Positions 36,765-45,280 of a DNA stretch of 64,000 nucleotides are shown one piece after another. The stretch comes from Oligoflexia bacterium (lineage in GTDB: Bacteria > Bdellovibrionota > Bacteriovoracia > Bacteriovoracales > Bacteriovoracaceae): the NCBI GenBank assembly GCA_015232355.1, contig JADFZW010000004.1, positions 124,001 through 188,000 on the forward strand, written 5' to 3'. The notes under the pieces were generated by a model. That model had not been told where the DNA came from and searched no databases. It saw nothing but the letters and a program-made list of their open reading frames with translations. How positions within the stretch are numbered: the first letter of the stretch is position 1; each line of letters begins with the position of its first letter. A program made the translations under genes and the position numbers.

Positions 36765-37666
36765 ACGCTGTATTCTACATTTACATGAGATACTTCACTA
36801 TTAACCTCAAACACCTTCTCTTTAATTTTTTCTGCCGCTTGATTAAGATGAGAAACCGTATCATGTTTATCCATCTTAATTTCAACATCTACAAAAATAC
36901 TTTGACCATTTAAGCGTGCACGAACTTTCGTTAATTTAAAGGCCAGTCCAAGAGTAGAAATTCCCGTAAGTGCACTTCTAATTTTTTGAATTTGATATTC
37001 TGGAATTGATTTATCCATTAAGCAGGTTACTGCCTCTATAAATAACTTTGAGCAAGTAAAGATCACAAATGCAAGTACCATCAATGCTACAATTTTATCT
37101 GCACCAATATATCCAAAAATTGTGGCCAAAACACCTAGGAAAACGACAACAAGTGAGATGGAATCGGTCCTAAAGACCCAAGCATTAGATAAGATAGTAT
37201 TATTTTCAAAGTGCTGGCCAACACATTGGTGATAATAAAATCCCATCTCATCAATTAGAATACAAATGATAATTACAGGTATGATGGTGTAAGAAGGTGC
37301 TATTATTCCTATTCCAGTAGTAATTCCAGACATATTAAAAATTAAACTCTTCAGATTTATAAAAAACAAATAAAGTGATAGCAAAATAAGCGCACCACTC
37401 GACATTGCAGCGGAGATATATTCGATTTTTCCATAACCATAGGGATAATTTTGATTGGCGGGTTTGCCTCCCCACTTTTTAAAAATATACATGGAAATGG
37501 AATTTATCAAACTTGCAGATGAGTGAATCGCACTGGCCAGAAGTCCTGTTGAATTACCAAAAATTCCCACTACAACTTTTGTTATAATTAATAAAATTGT
37601 CCCTGATACCTGAAGGTATTCGACATAACTTTTACATTTCAAACATTTATTTTGTACTTCCATCAC
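36761..37666 (-). CDS. mamM: MamM-like cation diffusion facilitator with altered metal site
   Basis: This 301-residue protein has six membrane segments and a cytoplasmic CDF C-terminal domain (about 215-300). An N-terminal CXXC (Cys8, Cys11) is shared with MamB. In typical CDF proteins the second helix holds Asp-x-x-x-x-x-x-Asp. Here the line reads ASAIHSSAS (44-52), so both aspartates are Ser (45 and 52). The fifth helix keeps Asp in FRTDSIS. Direct transport is therefore doubtful. In Magnetospirillum, MamM stabilises MamB, which would fit a partner role here. MamB at 44414-45280 keeps all residues. The choice of MamM over a second MamB is inferred. Confidence 0.72.
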   Translation of the reverse strand: MMEVQNKCLKCKSYVEYLQVSGTILLIITKVVVGIFGNSTGLLASAIHSSASLINSISMYIFKKWGGKPANQNYPYGYGKIEYISAAMSSGALILLSLYLFFINLKSLIFNMSGITTGIGIIAPSYTIIPVIIICILIDEMGFYYHQCVGQHFENNTILSNAWVFRTDSISLVVVFLGVLATIFGYIGADKIVALMVLAFVIFTCSKLFIEAVTCLMDKSIPEYQIQKIRSALTGISTLGLAFKLTKVRARLNGQSIFVDVEIKMDKHDTVSHLNQAAEKIKEKVFEVNSEVSHVNVEYSV

Positions 37667-37908
37667 TTAGACGCCATCTTTTTTAAAATTTTTATCTCCT
37701 TTAATAATTGCCTCTGCTTTTTAAGAGCGTTGTAGGTTGACCAAACATAACCGATTATTCCTGCTATCATCATAAGAAAAATGAGTCTAATTCTAATTGG
37801 ATTTCCAAAAAATATTTGAAGATCAACGTGATCTGAGTTTTGAATAAAAAATATTGTCGCCAAAATACTTAAAATAATAATTGTAATAGGTCTATTTATG
37901 TATTTCAT
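37663..37908 (-). CDS. mamL: MamL-like small membrane protein (LapA/DUF1049 type)
   Basis: This 81-residue protein has two membrane helices (about 8-24 and 40-60), separated by the DUF1049-type phrase NSDHVDLQIFFGNPIRIR, and a basic tail, KKQRQLLKEIKILKKMASK. MamL (about 78 residues) has the same two-helix plan and basic tail and is needed early, for membrane invagination. The same fold occurs in LapA proteins of other bacteria, so the name rests on the location between magnetosome genes. It overlaps mamM by 4 bases. Confidence 0.75.
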   Translation of the reverse strand: MKYINRPITIIILSILATIFFIQNSDHVDLQIFFGNPIRIRLIFLMMIAGIIGYVWSTYNALKKQRQLLKEIKILKKMASK

Positions 37909-37911
37909 AAT

Positions 37912-38544
37912 CTATAATCTCACACCATTATTGTTGGTATTGTTGGTATTGTTGGTATTATAATAAATTTTCATAACATTTTTACAATATGGACATCTCG
38001 GTCTTCCTTGATTATCCCACAAAGGTGCTTCAATACTTCCACACACAGGACAGATATAACCTTTAATATCAAATAAAAAACTAAGCTCTCTACTATTTAA
38101 GGCAATCATGTGAGTTTTCGGATCATGTGGACATCCCACATGAACCTCTTGCCCACATATGGGACAACGGAAAAGATCTTTTTTATTGGTCGCCTCCAAA
38201 GGAACATTACATCTTGAACAGATGGTAACATACCCCTTACCACTATTATCACCTGGACAATATGCTTTCGTTAAAGAATTAAGCAGCGGTTTTATCTTAT
38301 ATTCATTCATTGTTAGATCTTTATGAATTTGATACACCTTCGCCACTCGCTGAGTATCCATTATTTTTTTTGTAGTATCAATATCTTTGCTTACATTAAT
38401 TTTATTTCTATTAGCAAAAAAAATCATAGTAACAACAGATGAGATAATAATAAAAGCAATCACAACAATAATAGTTCTACCACTACTACTGATGTTTTCA
38501 TTACTACTGTTATTATTATTACTATTATTATCTACGTTATCCAT
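37912..38544 (-). CDS. Membrane-anchored protein with several CXXC zinc-ribbon modules
   Basis: This 210-residue protein has a Ser/Asn-rich start, one membrane helix (about 23-45) and a large exported or lumenal part. CXXC pairs lie at CSRC (about 109-112), CPIC (about 126-129), CPVC (about 160-163) and CPYC (about 178-181), plus a lone Cys in VGCPHDPK. None is CXXCH, so they do not bind c-type haem. They could form zinc ribbons or rubredoxin-like Fe sites. The C-terminal module (ICPVCG ... RCPYCKNVMKI) is similar to the end of the neighbouring 38548-39030 protein. The C-terminus is an Asn/Thr repeat. It is a candidate iron-handling magnetosome protein, which is inference. Confidence 0.72.
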   Translation of the reverse strand: MDNVDNNSNNNNSSNENISSSGRTIIVVIAFIIISSVVTMIFFANRNKINVSKDIDTTKKIMDTQRVAKVYQIHKDLTMNEYKIKPLLNSLTKAYCPGDNSGKGYVTICSRCNVPLEATNKKDLFRCPICGQEVHVGCPHDPKTHMIALNSRELSFLFDIKGYICPVCGSIEAPLWDNQGRPRCPYCKNVMKIYYNTNNTNNTNNNGVRL

Positions 38545-38547
38545 ACT

Positions 38548-39030
38548 CTACTTAATATTTGTATTTGGACAATTATTATTCGCACATATTTGTACTGCTT
38601 CGTTAAATTCCACTCTATTTATATTCATCACTCCACCACATTCACTACAGTGAGGAACACCATTTTGATCAAAGTTTGGAAGACCAGTATGTCCACATTG
38701 AGAACATACATATTGTCCACCAGAGATATATTGTCCTTGATTTGCATTTTGATTTGGGTTTAGATTTGGATTTATGTTTTGTATCTGTCCTCCCGCAACT
38801 GGCCCTGGTGGTAAAACATTAGATGTTGTTCCAGGTGGATCCGCTGGTTGTTGGGCCATATTTGCTGCTGACAAGGCCATCTGCCCAGCTTGTTTTATAG
38901 TTGTTGTAAAATTGGGTCGAGGATTAATTTTAAAATAAATAAAAGTAGTAACAATTGATACTACTAAAACTATTATCAGAGTGTTCATCAACTCTTTTTG
39001 TTTCTTGCTCAAGTTAAAGTTAAATTCCAT
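38548..39030 (-). CDS. Membrane-anchored protein with one double-CXXC module
   Basis: The 160 residues have an N-terminal membrane helix (about 14-33), a Pro/Asn/Gln-rich stalk (about 55-100) and a CSQC...CSEC module (about 109-130). The spacing of that module matches CPVC...CPYC in the 37912-38544 protein, giving a shared pattern YxCxxCGxxxxPxxDxxGxPxCxxC. A last Cys pair is near the C-terminus (CANNNC). No haem motif is present. It lies between the zinc-ribbon gene and a MamO-like gene, with an 11-base overlap with the latter. Confidence 0.72.
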   Translation of the reverse strand: MEFNFNLSKKQKELMNTLIIVLVVSIVTTFIYFKINPRPNFTTTIKQAGQMALSAANMAQQPADPPGTTSNVLPPGPVAGGQIQNINPNLNPNQNANQGQYISGGQYVCSQCGHTGLPNFDQNGVPHCSECGGVMNINRVEFNEAVQICANNNCPNTNIK

Positions 39031-39934
39031 TAGTAAATCCTTTTCCTTGTATAAATCTCTTTGTATTGTTTATGGGAATCGCAAATCCTATTCCTGAAAA
39101 TGTAGAGTTTGTAGCATTATCAGAATAGATGGCGGCATTTACACCTATAACTTCACCATCAATATTTACCAGTGCTCCACCATTATTTCCCTTGTTAATA
39201 ATGGCATCGATTTGAATAAGCGATTTAAAGACATTTCCATCAATACTAACTTTCTTGCGATTACTGCTAATAATTCCTGAAGTCACTGTCTCCTCAAAAC
39301 CGAAGGGACTACCTAATGCATAGACAATATCGCCAACCTGAGCAGTAGATGAATCTCCTAATGGACATGAGAAGGTATTTGAAAGTCCATCTATTTGTAG
39401 TAATGCCAAATCCAAATCATTATCAATTTTTAAAATCTTTGCACTAAAGACATTGGGTTTTCTTCTAAACAATTTAATTTCAATCTTATTTGTAGGAACT
39501 GCATCTTTAGTTGTTAAGACAATTCCACTACTATCAACAATAATTCCTGAGCTAATATATTTAGCACCATTTTGATAGGGATCAAGTGTCTTAACATAGC
39601 TATTTCCATTCGGGGCCAATATTTCATTTGGATAACTAACAACGGTAACCACACAAGGTCTAATTCTTCTTATAATATTTCTAGTTGTCGTAACTTGCTG
39701 ACGTTCATTTTGATTATTATTTAGTTTATTAAAATCTAAAACATCAGGTGGAGGTAAAACATTTTTTCTAGCTACATTCGTATTTTGTATCTTTTGCATA
39801 TTTTGCACGGATTTTTGTTGAGAGAACTTTCCATTTATCTCTTTCGATGCTTGCAGATAATGAACATACATTCCTATGAATGTTATGATAATTAATACTG
39901 CTACAACGACTGTTAGTTTTTTATTTCTATCCAT
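39020..39934 (-). CDS. mamO: MamO-like pseudoprotease (trypsin fold, catalytic residues replaced)
   Basis: This 304-residue protein has an N-terminal membrane helix (about 7-27), a linker and a trypsin-like domain (about 90-295). Aligned to the adjacent MamE-like protein, the catalytic His is Asp144 (LTTKDAV against VTNSHVV) and the catalytic Ser is Asn251 (KGNNGG against QGNSGG), while Asp175 (LDLALLQI) remains. It cannot act as a standard serine protease. MamO of Magnetospirillum is likewise a degenerate protease that binds metal and promotes mineral nucleation. That protein also has a C-terminal TauE-like domain, which is absent here. Gene overlap with the MamE-like gene is 8 bases. Confidence 0.82.
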   Translation of the reverse strand: MDRNKKLTVVVAVLIIITFIGMYVHYLQASKEINGKFSQQKSVQNMQKIQNTNVARKNVLPPPDVLDFNKLNNNQNERQQVTTTRNIIRRIRPCVVTVVSYPNEILAPNGNSYVKTLDPYQNGAKYISSGIIVDSSGIVLTTKDAVPTNKIEIKLFRRKPNVFSAKILKIDNDLDLALLQIDGLSNTFSCPLGDSSTAQVGDIVYALGSPFGFEETVTSGIISSNRKKVSIDGNVFKSLIQIDAIINKGNNGGALVNIDGEVIGVNAAIYSDNATNSTFSGIGFAIPINNTKRFIQGKGFTNGI

Positions 39935-41126
39935 TTATAATATTACCTTTACTTTTATCTTTCTTTCTTCTTACATCCACGTAAACACCCACCCCTGTTG
40001 CCATCACTATCAACAAGATTGCAGTATACAAAATCAACTGCTTCATTGGTAATCGATAATTATTTCTCTTCTTATCTTTGAAATAATCCTTCATTACTTT
40101 GTTCATCATTGGATCACTCATTGGATTCATCATTGAAGGATCCATCAAATTAGTTTGCGCCACCGCCGCCAGTGCACCAGGTTTCTTGGTTACAATATCA
40201 TGACATTTAGTACACGCACCCATCATCGGATGAGGAATTCTCTCTTGAGGAGTGATTGGTGTTTTAAATGCTAAGAGATGACATTTTGTACAGTCACCTA
40301 AGAATTTATGAGGAACAGGTGCATTTAAATTAATGGTCTCTTTCTCTGTAACTTGTGCAACTTTAGTTGCTTTAAGATCAAAGAGTGCTCCTCTCTTTAA
40401 ATGTCCAACGGAAGCATCTATAAATTTTTGAACTCTCGTACTAGGGATAGCAAATCCAATTCCATTTGAACTCTCAGTAACAGAAAAGATTGCAGTGGTT
40501 ATTCCAAGCAATTCACCATCCATATTAATAACTGCTCCACCAGAATTTCCCTGATTAATACTGGCATCTGTTTGAATCATATCTCGATAAAAGATGCCGC
40601 CAATTTTTACAGTTCGCTTTCCTTTGCTTATAATTCCATTGGTAACTGAATGATTATATCCATAAGGATTACCAATCACCAAGATTGGATCGCCAACCAT
40701 ATACTCTGGTGAATTAGCAAAAATTATTGGAATAAATCGCCCTGTTTGATTTTGTCCCTCATCTATTTGCAATAGTGCTAGATCTTCACTCTTATTATCT
40801 ACTACCAATGTTGCCGAAAAATAATTAACTGAAGAGTTAATAAGCATTCCAACTTCAATAGTACTAAATCCAGATACAACGTGGGAGTTAGTAACTACAA
40901 ATCCACGGCGATTAATAATAACACCTGAACCAACTTTTTCAATCGCTCCAATTTTTTTTGTATCATATGCTTTAACGTTCACTACAGAGTGTCTCGCCTT
41001 AGCGATAGCAATTTTTTGTTTCTCTTGTTGCACAGACAGCACAGACGGCACATTATCTGCTTGTTGTGCAAACACAGACACATTGGTTAACAAAAAAGAA
41101 AAAATAGTAATAATAAAAAAAATCAT
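39927..41126 (-). CDS. mamE: MamE-like serine protease with two magnetochrome haem sites
   Basis: This 399-residue protein has a signal peptide or anchor (about 1-20), a trypsin-like domain (about 40-240) with an intact triad His82, Asp115 and Ser195 (SH, EDLALLQI, GNSGG), then two magnetochrome motifs, CTKCH at 279-283 and 305-309. A Met/Asp-rich stretch and a C-terminal membrane helix (about 362-385) follow. MamE in other species also has PDZ domains. Here none is present, but PDZ domains sit in the next two genes upstream, as if MamE were split. It is expected to act in the magnetosome lumen or periplasm and to process partners during crystal growth. Confidence 0.87.
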   Translation of the reverse strand: MIFFIITIFSFLLTNVSVFAQQADNVPSVLSVQQEKQKIAIAKARHSVVNVKAYDTKKIGAIEKVGSGVIINRRGFVVTNSHVVSGFSTIEVGMLINSSVNYFSATLVVDNKSEDLALLQIDEGQNQTGRFIPIIFANSPEYMVGDPILVIGNPYGYNHSVTNGIISKGKRTVKIGGIFYRDMIQTDASINQGNSGGAVINMDGELLGITTAIFSVTESSNGIGFAIPSTRVQKFIDASVGHLKRGALFDLKATKVAQVTEKETINLNAPVPHKFLGDCTKCHLLAFKTPITPQERIPHPMMGACTKCHDIVTKKPGALAAVAQTNLMDPSMMNPMSDPMMNKVMKDYFKDKKRNNYRLPMKQLILYTAILLIVMATGVGVYVDVRRKKDKSKGNIING

Positions 41127-41127
41127 A

Positions 41128-42858
41128 TTAATTATTAACTAACTTACTTCCTATATACATTGTTATTGCATTGTTAATATTTCCAAAGACACCCGCATAG
41201 ACATCAATTCCCTCTGATTTAATTTGCGAAGTAGTATCTCGCTCTACATTTCCACCAATTACTGAACCAACTCCTCTATCAATTAAAAATTGTGCTACAA
41301 TATATTTTCTCTGAGTAGAATCAATATTTTTCAGGGCCGGATTATTTATCGCTTCAAATCTACGATTATTTATATCGTAAATTATAAAGTAAGGTGCATT
41401 TTCAAAATTAGGATAGACTTGAGAAAATAGAGTATCACCATATGCTCCTATTGCTACATCTTTGTACGCAACAGTAGTACCCCCCGTGCCCCCCGTAGTA
41501 GTAGCAACTTGATAGAGTTTTCCATTTGGTCCTGATTTAAGCGAAGGATCTTTTGGCGCTGGAATAGAAATATAAAGATGCTTTCCTCCTCGTAAAACAT
41601 CAAGTAAAGCACCATTAGCATCTGTAGTTGCTTTATTAAAAGCTTGCAGTCCTGTAAGTGCCTCTCCATTTATTCCAATAATAACATCTCCAACTTGAAT
41701 TCCAGTTTTAGCAGCGGCACCCTTATTAACAGCGGCCACTTCCATTCCTCTAGTGTTCGCTGGTAAATTAAGTTCCTCTGCCTCTGCAGGAGTTAGTGGT
41801 TCTAAACTTAATCCAACCCAAGCAGCTTCCGTCTCTACCGCAGCACCAGGAAGTACTGGAGGTTTAGTTACCAATGTTGGAGCTTTAGTTAATGTTACTT
41901 TTAAATTATATTTTTTTCCCTGTCTTAAAACAGTAAGCTTTATACTGCTACCAATATGTCTTTTAGATAAAACTCTTTGAACATCACTCACATCTCTAAC
42001 TGTTCTTCCTGCAACCTCAATAACGACATCACCTTGTTGAAAATTAACATCAGCTGCAGGAGAGATATTTTCTACATAACTTACAATTGCCCCTTTAGTA
42101 TCTTGAAGTCCTAATCTCTCTTTCATTAATGGATCTATATTTTGTAATCCTAGTCCCATCCATCCAAGTAACTCTTGATTTAAGTTGGCGGCCGCTAATG
42201 TAGGTGCTGGTACTGTAGGTGCAGGTTTATAAATAAAATTAGTAATTAACTCTTTTTTCGCTCTAATAAATCCAATTTTGTAACGATTTCCTGCAACCAA
42301 CCTATCTTGTGCTTCTTGAAAATCTTTCACATCATTTACACCCTTATTTCCAAGTCGTATAATTACATCTCCCTCTTTTAATCCTGCTATATCGGCCATC
42401 TTCCCTGGTGCTATTGATAAAACTACTGCTCCATTATTATTTTTAAGGCCCAAACTTGTCATGTTCCATTGATCGATTGGACCAACTCGAAGTCCTAGAG
42501 TAGATTTAGATCCAAAGGGAGCAAAATCTACTTGTGTAGTTGCTGGAGCAGTTACTGGAGCAGCTGCGGCCGGTGCTCCTCCCGCTTGTACTTCAACTGG
42601 TACTTCCACTGGTGGTTCAACAACTTCAGTTTCAGGTGGTCTAATTGATTCAGGTGTTCTTCCTGCTTGATTTAAACTTGTACGTTCACTCTTTCCCCAT
42701 CCGAAGAAAAGATATAAAGCTGCAACAGTAACTAAAACTCCTATTAAATAGATCCGAAGATTTAAACCATTACATGAAGTTTCATCATCTGAACTGCCTG
42801 AACTGCCTGAACTACCAGCACTTAGATTACGCCAATTAAATTTTTTCCAACTGCTCAC
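41128..42858 (-). CDS. Membrane-anchored protein with three PDZ domains and a NifX/NafY-like domain
   Basis: The 576 residues begin with a membrane helix (about 33-50) and a Pro/Val/Ala linker. PDZ-like domains occupy about 118-205, 222-330 and 340-425, with GLKEGDVIIRLG, FQQGDVVIEVAG and GIQVGDVIIGING as their core motifs. The last part (about 450-575) matches the dinitrogenase iron-molybdenum cofactor domain (PF02579-like), with YFIIYDINNRRFEAINNP, QFLIDRGVGSVIGGNV and IDVYAGVFG. That domain binds Fe-S or FeMo cofactor clusters in NifX/NafY. It lies 1 base upstream of the MamE-like gene. It could bring the protease and an iron cluster together, which is inference. Confidence 0.82.
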   Translation of the reverse strand: MSSWKKFNWRNLSAGSSGSSGSSDDETSCNGLNLRIYLIGVLVTVAALYLFFGWGKSERTSLNQAGRTPESIRPPETEVVEPPVEVPVEVQAGGAPAAAAPVTAPATTQVDFAPFGSKSTLGLRVGPIDQWNMTSLGLKNNNGAVVLSIAPGKMADIAGLKEGDVIIRLGNKGVNDVKDFQEAQDRLVAGNRYKIGFIRAKKELITNFIYKPAPTVPAPTLAAANLNQELLGWMGLGLQNIDPLMKERLGLQDTKGAIVSYVENISPAADVNFQQGDVVIEVAGRTVRDVSDVQRVLSKRHIGSSIKLTVLRQGKKYNLKVTLTKAPTLVTKPPVLPGAAVETEAAWVGLSLEPLTPAEAEELNLPANTRGMEVAAVNKGAAAKTGIQVGDVIIGINGEALTGLQAFNKATTDANGALLDVLRGGKHLYISIPAPKDPSLKSGPNGKLYQVATTTGGTGGTTVAYKDVAIGAYGDTLFSQVYPNFENAPYFIIYDINNRRFEAINNPALKNIDSTQRKYIVAQFLIDRGVGSVIGGNVERDTTSQIKSEGIDVYAGVFGNINNAITMYIGSKLVNN

Positions 42859-42878
42859 AAATAACCCCGCTAACCCCT

Positions 42879-44363
42879 CTATAAGGAATTTAATTTATTG
42901 TTTTGAAATTGCCTTATCGCCTCTTCTACACTTGCAACTACATTTGGATAAACGCCGATATTTAATTTTTTTAATTCTATTAATGTATCACCAGATATTT
43001 GATTAGCGATTACTACATCTATTTCATTATCGGCCAAAAACTGTGCAACCAAAGCACCATCATTTTTAGCATGGCCGAACTCAGGATTAGTTATCGCTTC
43101 AAATTTATTTTTATCGAGTTCAATTTTTATAAAGTAATGAGCATTTTCCATTCGTGGAGTAATGTTGGCCGCCGGATCTGGAAAATTTACAGGGATTGCA
43201 ACCATATTTACTTTATTATTTGTTAGAGCAACTTGTCCTGGTTCTAGTTTAGGAGTCAAAGTTCCTCTCTGATATAGAGTTACCGCGTCCGATGCGCGCC
43301 CAAAGACTCCTGCAAAGACTTTTATATTTGCTTGCTGTAAATTTAAAAGATCACTCTCATTAATATTTCCAACTGCTACATTTCCAACTTTTTGACTAAC
43401 AACCCAGTTAGCAACTTGGTGATTAGGTGAACCTCTAAATGGATTTTTCACAGCGTAAAAAGTACTATTAGTTAAATCATAAACTAACAAGTAGATGGCA
43501 TTTACAAAACTATAAGCAACTGGTGAATTTAAATCTGCACCTGAAGACATTATTCCAAATTTATTTGGTTTAGATGTTGTAGATAAAGCAAGATCTGTCA
43601 TCTTAAATTTTAGATTCTTAGTTTTTCTCTTATTTCTTACAACCTTTAACTTAAGTACATCTCCAACATTTTTATCTGCTAATGCCAATAAAACTTGTCC
43701 CACCTCTGCTACATCTTGATTATTTATTGATTGAATTATATCTCCCTCTTGAATTCCCACTTGATCAGCAAAAGAATTTTTTTCCACATCATTAACTAAT
43801 ACTCCAGTGGTAGTTGGCAAATTATATTGTTCTGCTAGAGCGCTAGTCACGGTTATACAATTTGCACCCCAAATATTTTTTCCTACAACTGTATTTATAT
43901 ATGCAACAGGTTTTCCACCTGCACCTCCTGCGCCTGCTCCTGTAATTTTGTGACATTTTACACATTCACCCCAGAATGGATGAATTAAAGTAGCATCTGG
44001 AGTAATAGGACCTGCGGGAATGGCCGGCTTCTTATCACCACCTGCTACCGAGTGGCACATTAGACAGTTTTGTCCATAATTAGGATGAACCATCTTCGCT
44101 CCTATTTGAATAGGTAATTTTCCACCGCCTGTAGTATTGGCCATTCTATGCATGTAACCTTTAGCGGTCCCACCACCATCTCCTCTATGAAAAAATCCAC
44201 CAAGGCCACTACCAAATCCACCGTTACCGCCACCACCACGTCGATGTTCAAAAAAGATTGTTGAAATTATCACTGCTATAAGCAGAATCAGAATAATTCC
44301 CACTACTGGCCTAAACTGCTTCATACAAAATTCTTGTTCAGTTTTTTTATTAACTTCTTCCAC
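42879..44363 (-). CDS. Magnetochrome-PDZ protein with two NifX/NafY-like domains
   Basis: The product is about 494 residues. A GTG at 44363 has AAGGA at good spacing. A TTG at 44372 is an alternative. Numbering here counts from the TTG. A membrane helix lies at about 22-41, then a Gly-rich linker, magnetochrome motifs CLMCH (103-107) and CVKCH (137-141), a PDZ domain (about 165-258, GIQEGDIIQSINNQD) and two NifX-like domains (about 270-370 and 390-490, the latter with VAQFLADNEIDVVIA and IGVYPNVV). Known MamP and MamE contain magnetochrome and PDZ. The NifX-like parts are an addition I cannot match to a named protein. It is probably a lumenal or periplasmic redox protein. Confidence 0.8.
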   Translation of the reverse strand: MEEVNKKTEQEFCMKQFRPVVGIILILLIAVIISTIFFEHRRGGGGNGGFGSGLGGFFHRGDGGGTAKGYMHRMANTTGGGKLPIQIGAKMVHPNYGQNCLMCHSVAGGDKKPAIPAGPITPDATLIHPFWGECVKCHKITGAGAGGAGGKPVAYINTVVGKNIWGANCITVTSALAEQYNLPTTTGVLVNDVEKNSFADQVGIQEGDIIQSINNQDVAEVGQVLLALADKNVGDVLKLKVVRNKRKTKNLKFKMTDLALSTTSKPNKFGIMSSGADLNSPVAYSFVNAIYLLVYDLTNSTFYAVKNPFRGSPNHQVANWVVSQKVGNVAVGNINESDLLNLQQANIKVFAGVFGRASDAVTLYQRGTLTPKLEPGQVALTNNKVNMVAIPVNFPDPAANITPRMENAHYFIKIELDKNKFEAITNPEFGHAKNDGALVAQFLADNEIDVVIANQISGDTLIELKKLNIGVYPNVVASVEEAIRQFQNNKLNSL

Positions 44364-44413
44364 TGCCTGCAATCCTTCTTATTCTTAATTTATAATTTAT
44401 TATAGTGACTTTA

Positions 44414-45280
44414 TTATAGCGAAAAGAAAAATCTAACCTCTCCCTCTCGCTCTATCTTCTTCATAATCTCTTCTCTTAATTTAAATTTGATCATATCGAG
44501 ATTTTCTAAAATCATATTCGCTTTTACTTTCGCCTCAATCTCAATGCTGACTTTTTGTCCGATCTCTCTTGTACGCAAATTTTTTAATTCTACTTCAGTT
44601 GAATACTTATCTATTTCTTGAAGAATTGTTTCTCGATCTTTTTTAGGAAGGGCGGAATCCATTAAACCCTTAATCGATTGGTATGTCATGGTAATACAGA
44701 TATTAAAAATAAAAAAACTCACCACAAGTGCCATCAATGGATCGAGAAAATGAAATCCCATCTTTGATCCAATAATACCAATTAAAACTGCCAGTGATGA
44801 CCAAACATCTGCTCTCTTTTCATGAGCATTGGCAATCATTGAAGGACTATTCAACTGATTACCAGCACAGATACTTTGACGATACATAAGTTCGTTAGCT
44901 GCAAGAGAAATCAAGGCACCGATGATTGTAACCATGTCAGGATTTATTGGATGCTTTAATAAAATTATATGAATGGCATTTATAAAAATATAAATCCCAA
45001 TCAAAAATAACAGCACATAAATTACAGAAGCAGCAATGTACTCAAATTTACCAAAGCCATAAGGGAAACGATTACTGTGCGAATTTTTTGCAACCTTCAG
45101 ACCCAGTAACATTGTTATTGAGCCAGCAACATCTCCAAATGAATGAATACCATCAGCAAAGAGTGCAGTACTACCGCCAACAAAACCTAAATACATTTTC
45201 ACCAATGCTATAAAACTATTGCCACCAACATTGGTCCACCCTAATGAATCAACACACTTTTCACATGCTTTATGTTTCAT
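44414..45280 (-). CDS. mamB: MamB-like cation diffusion facilitator (iron transporter of the magnetosome)
   Basis: This 288-residue protein has six membrane segments and a CDF C-terminal domain. Cys6 and Cys9 form the N-terminal CXXC. The metal site is intact: Asp43, His46 and Asp50 (ADGIHSFGD), with Asn, His and Asp in NAHEKRADVW. The phrases FPYGFGKFEYIAAS and NELMYRQSICAGNQLNSP closely follow MamB. MamB carries iron into the magnetosome vesicle and is needed for membrane formation. It is the second gene of the operon, with its start overlapping the 38-residue upstream gene as ATGA. Confidence 0.87.
   Translation of the reverse strand: MKHKACEKCVDSLGWTNVGGNSFIALVKMYLGFVGGSTALFADGIHSFGDVAGSITMLLGLKVAKNSHSNRFPYGFGKFEYIAASVIYVLLFLIGIYIFINAIHIILLKHPINPDMVTIIGALISLAANELMYRQSICAGNQLNSPSMIANAHEKRADVWSSLAVLIGIIGSKMGFHFLDPLMALVVSFFIFNICITMTYQSIKGLMDSALPKKDRETILQEIDKYSTEVELKNLRTREIGQKVSIEIEAKVKANMILENLDMIKFKLREEIMKKIEREGEVRFFFSL

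Noticed and set aside
44414-45280. Housekeeping zinc transporter of the CDF family
   Set aside because: The N-terminal CXXC, the NELMYRQSICAGN phrase and the surrounding magnetosome genes match MamB better than ZitB or FieF.
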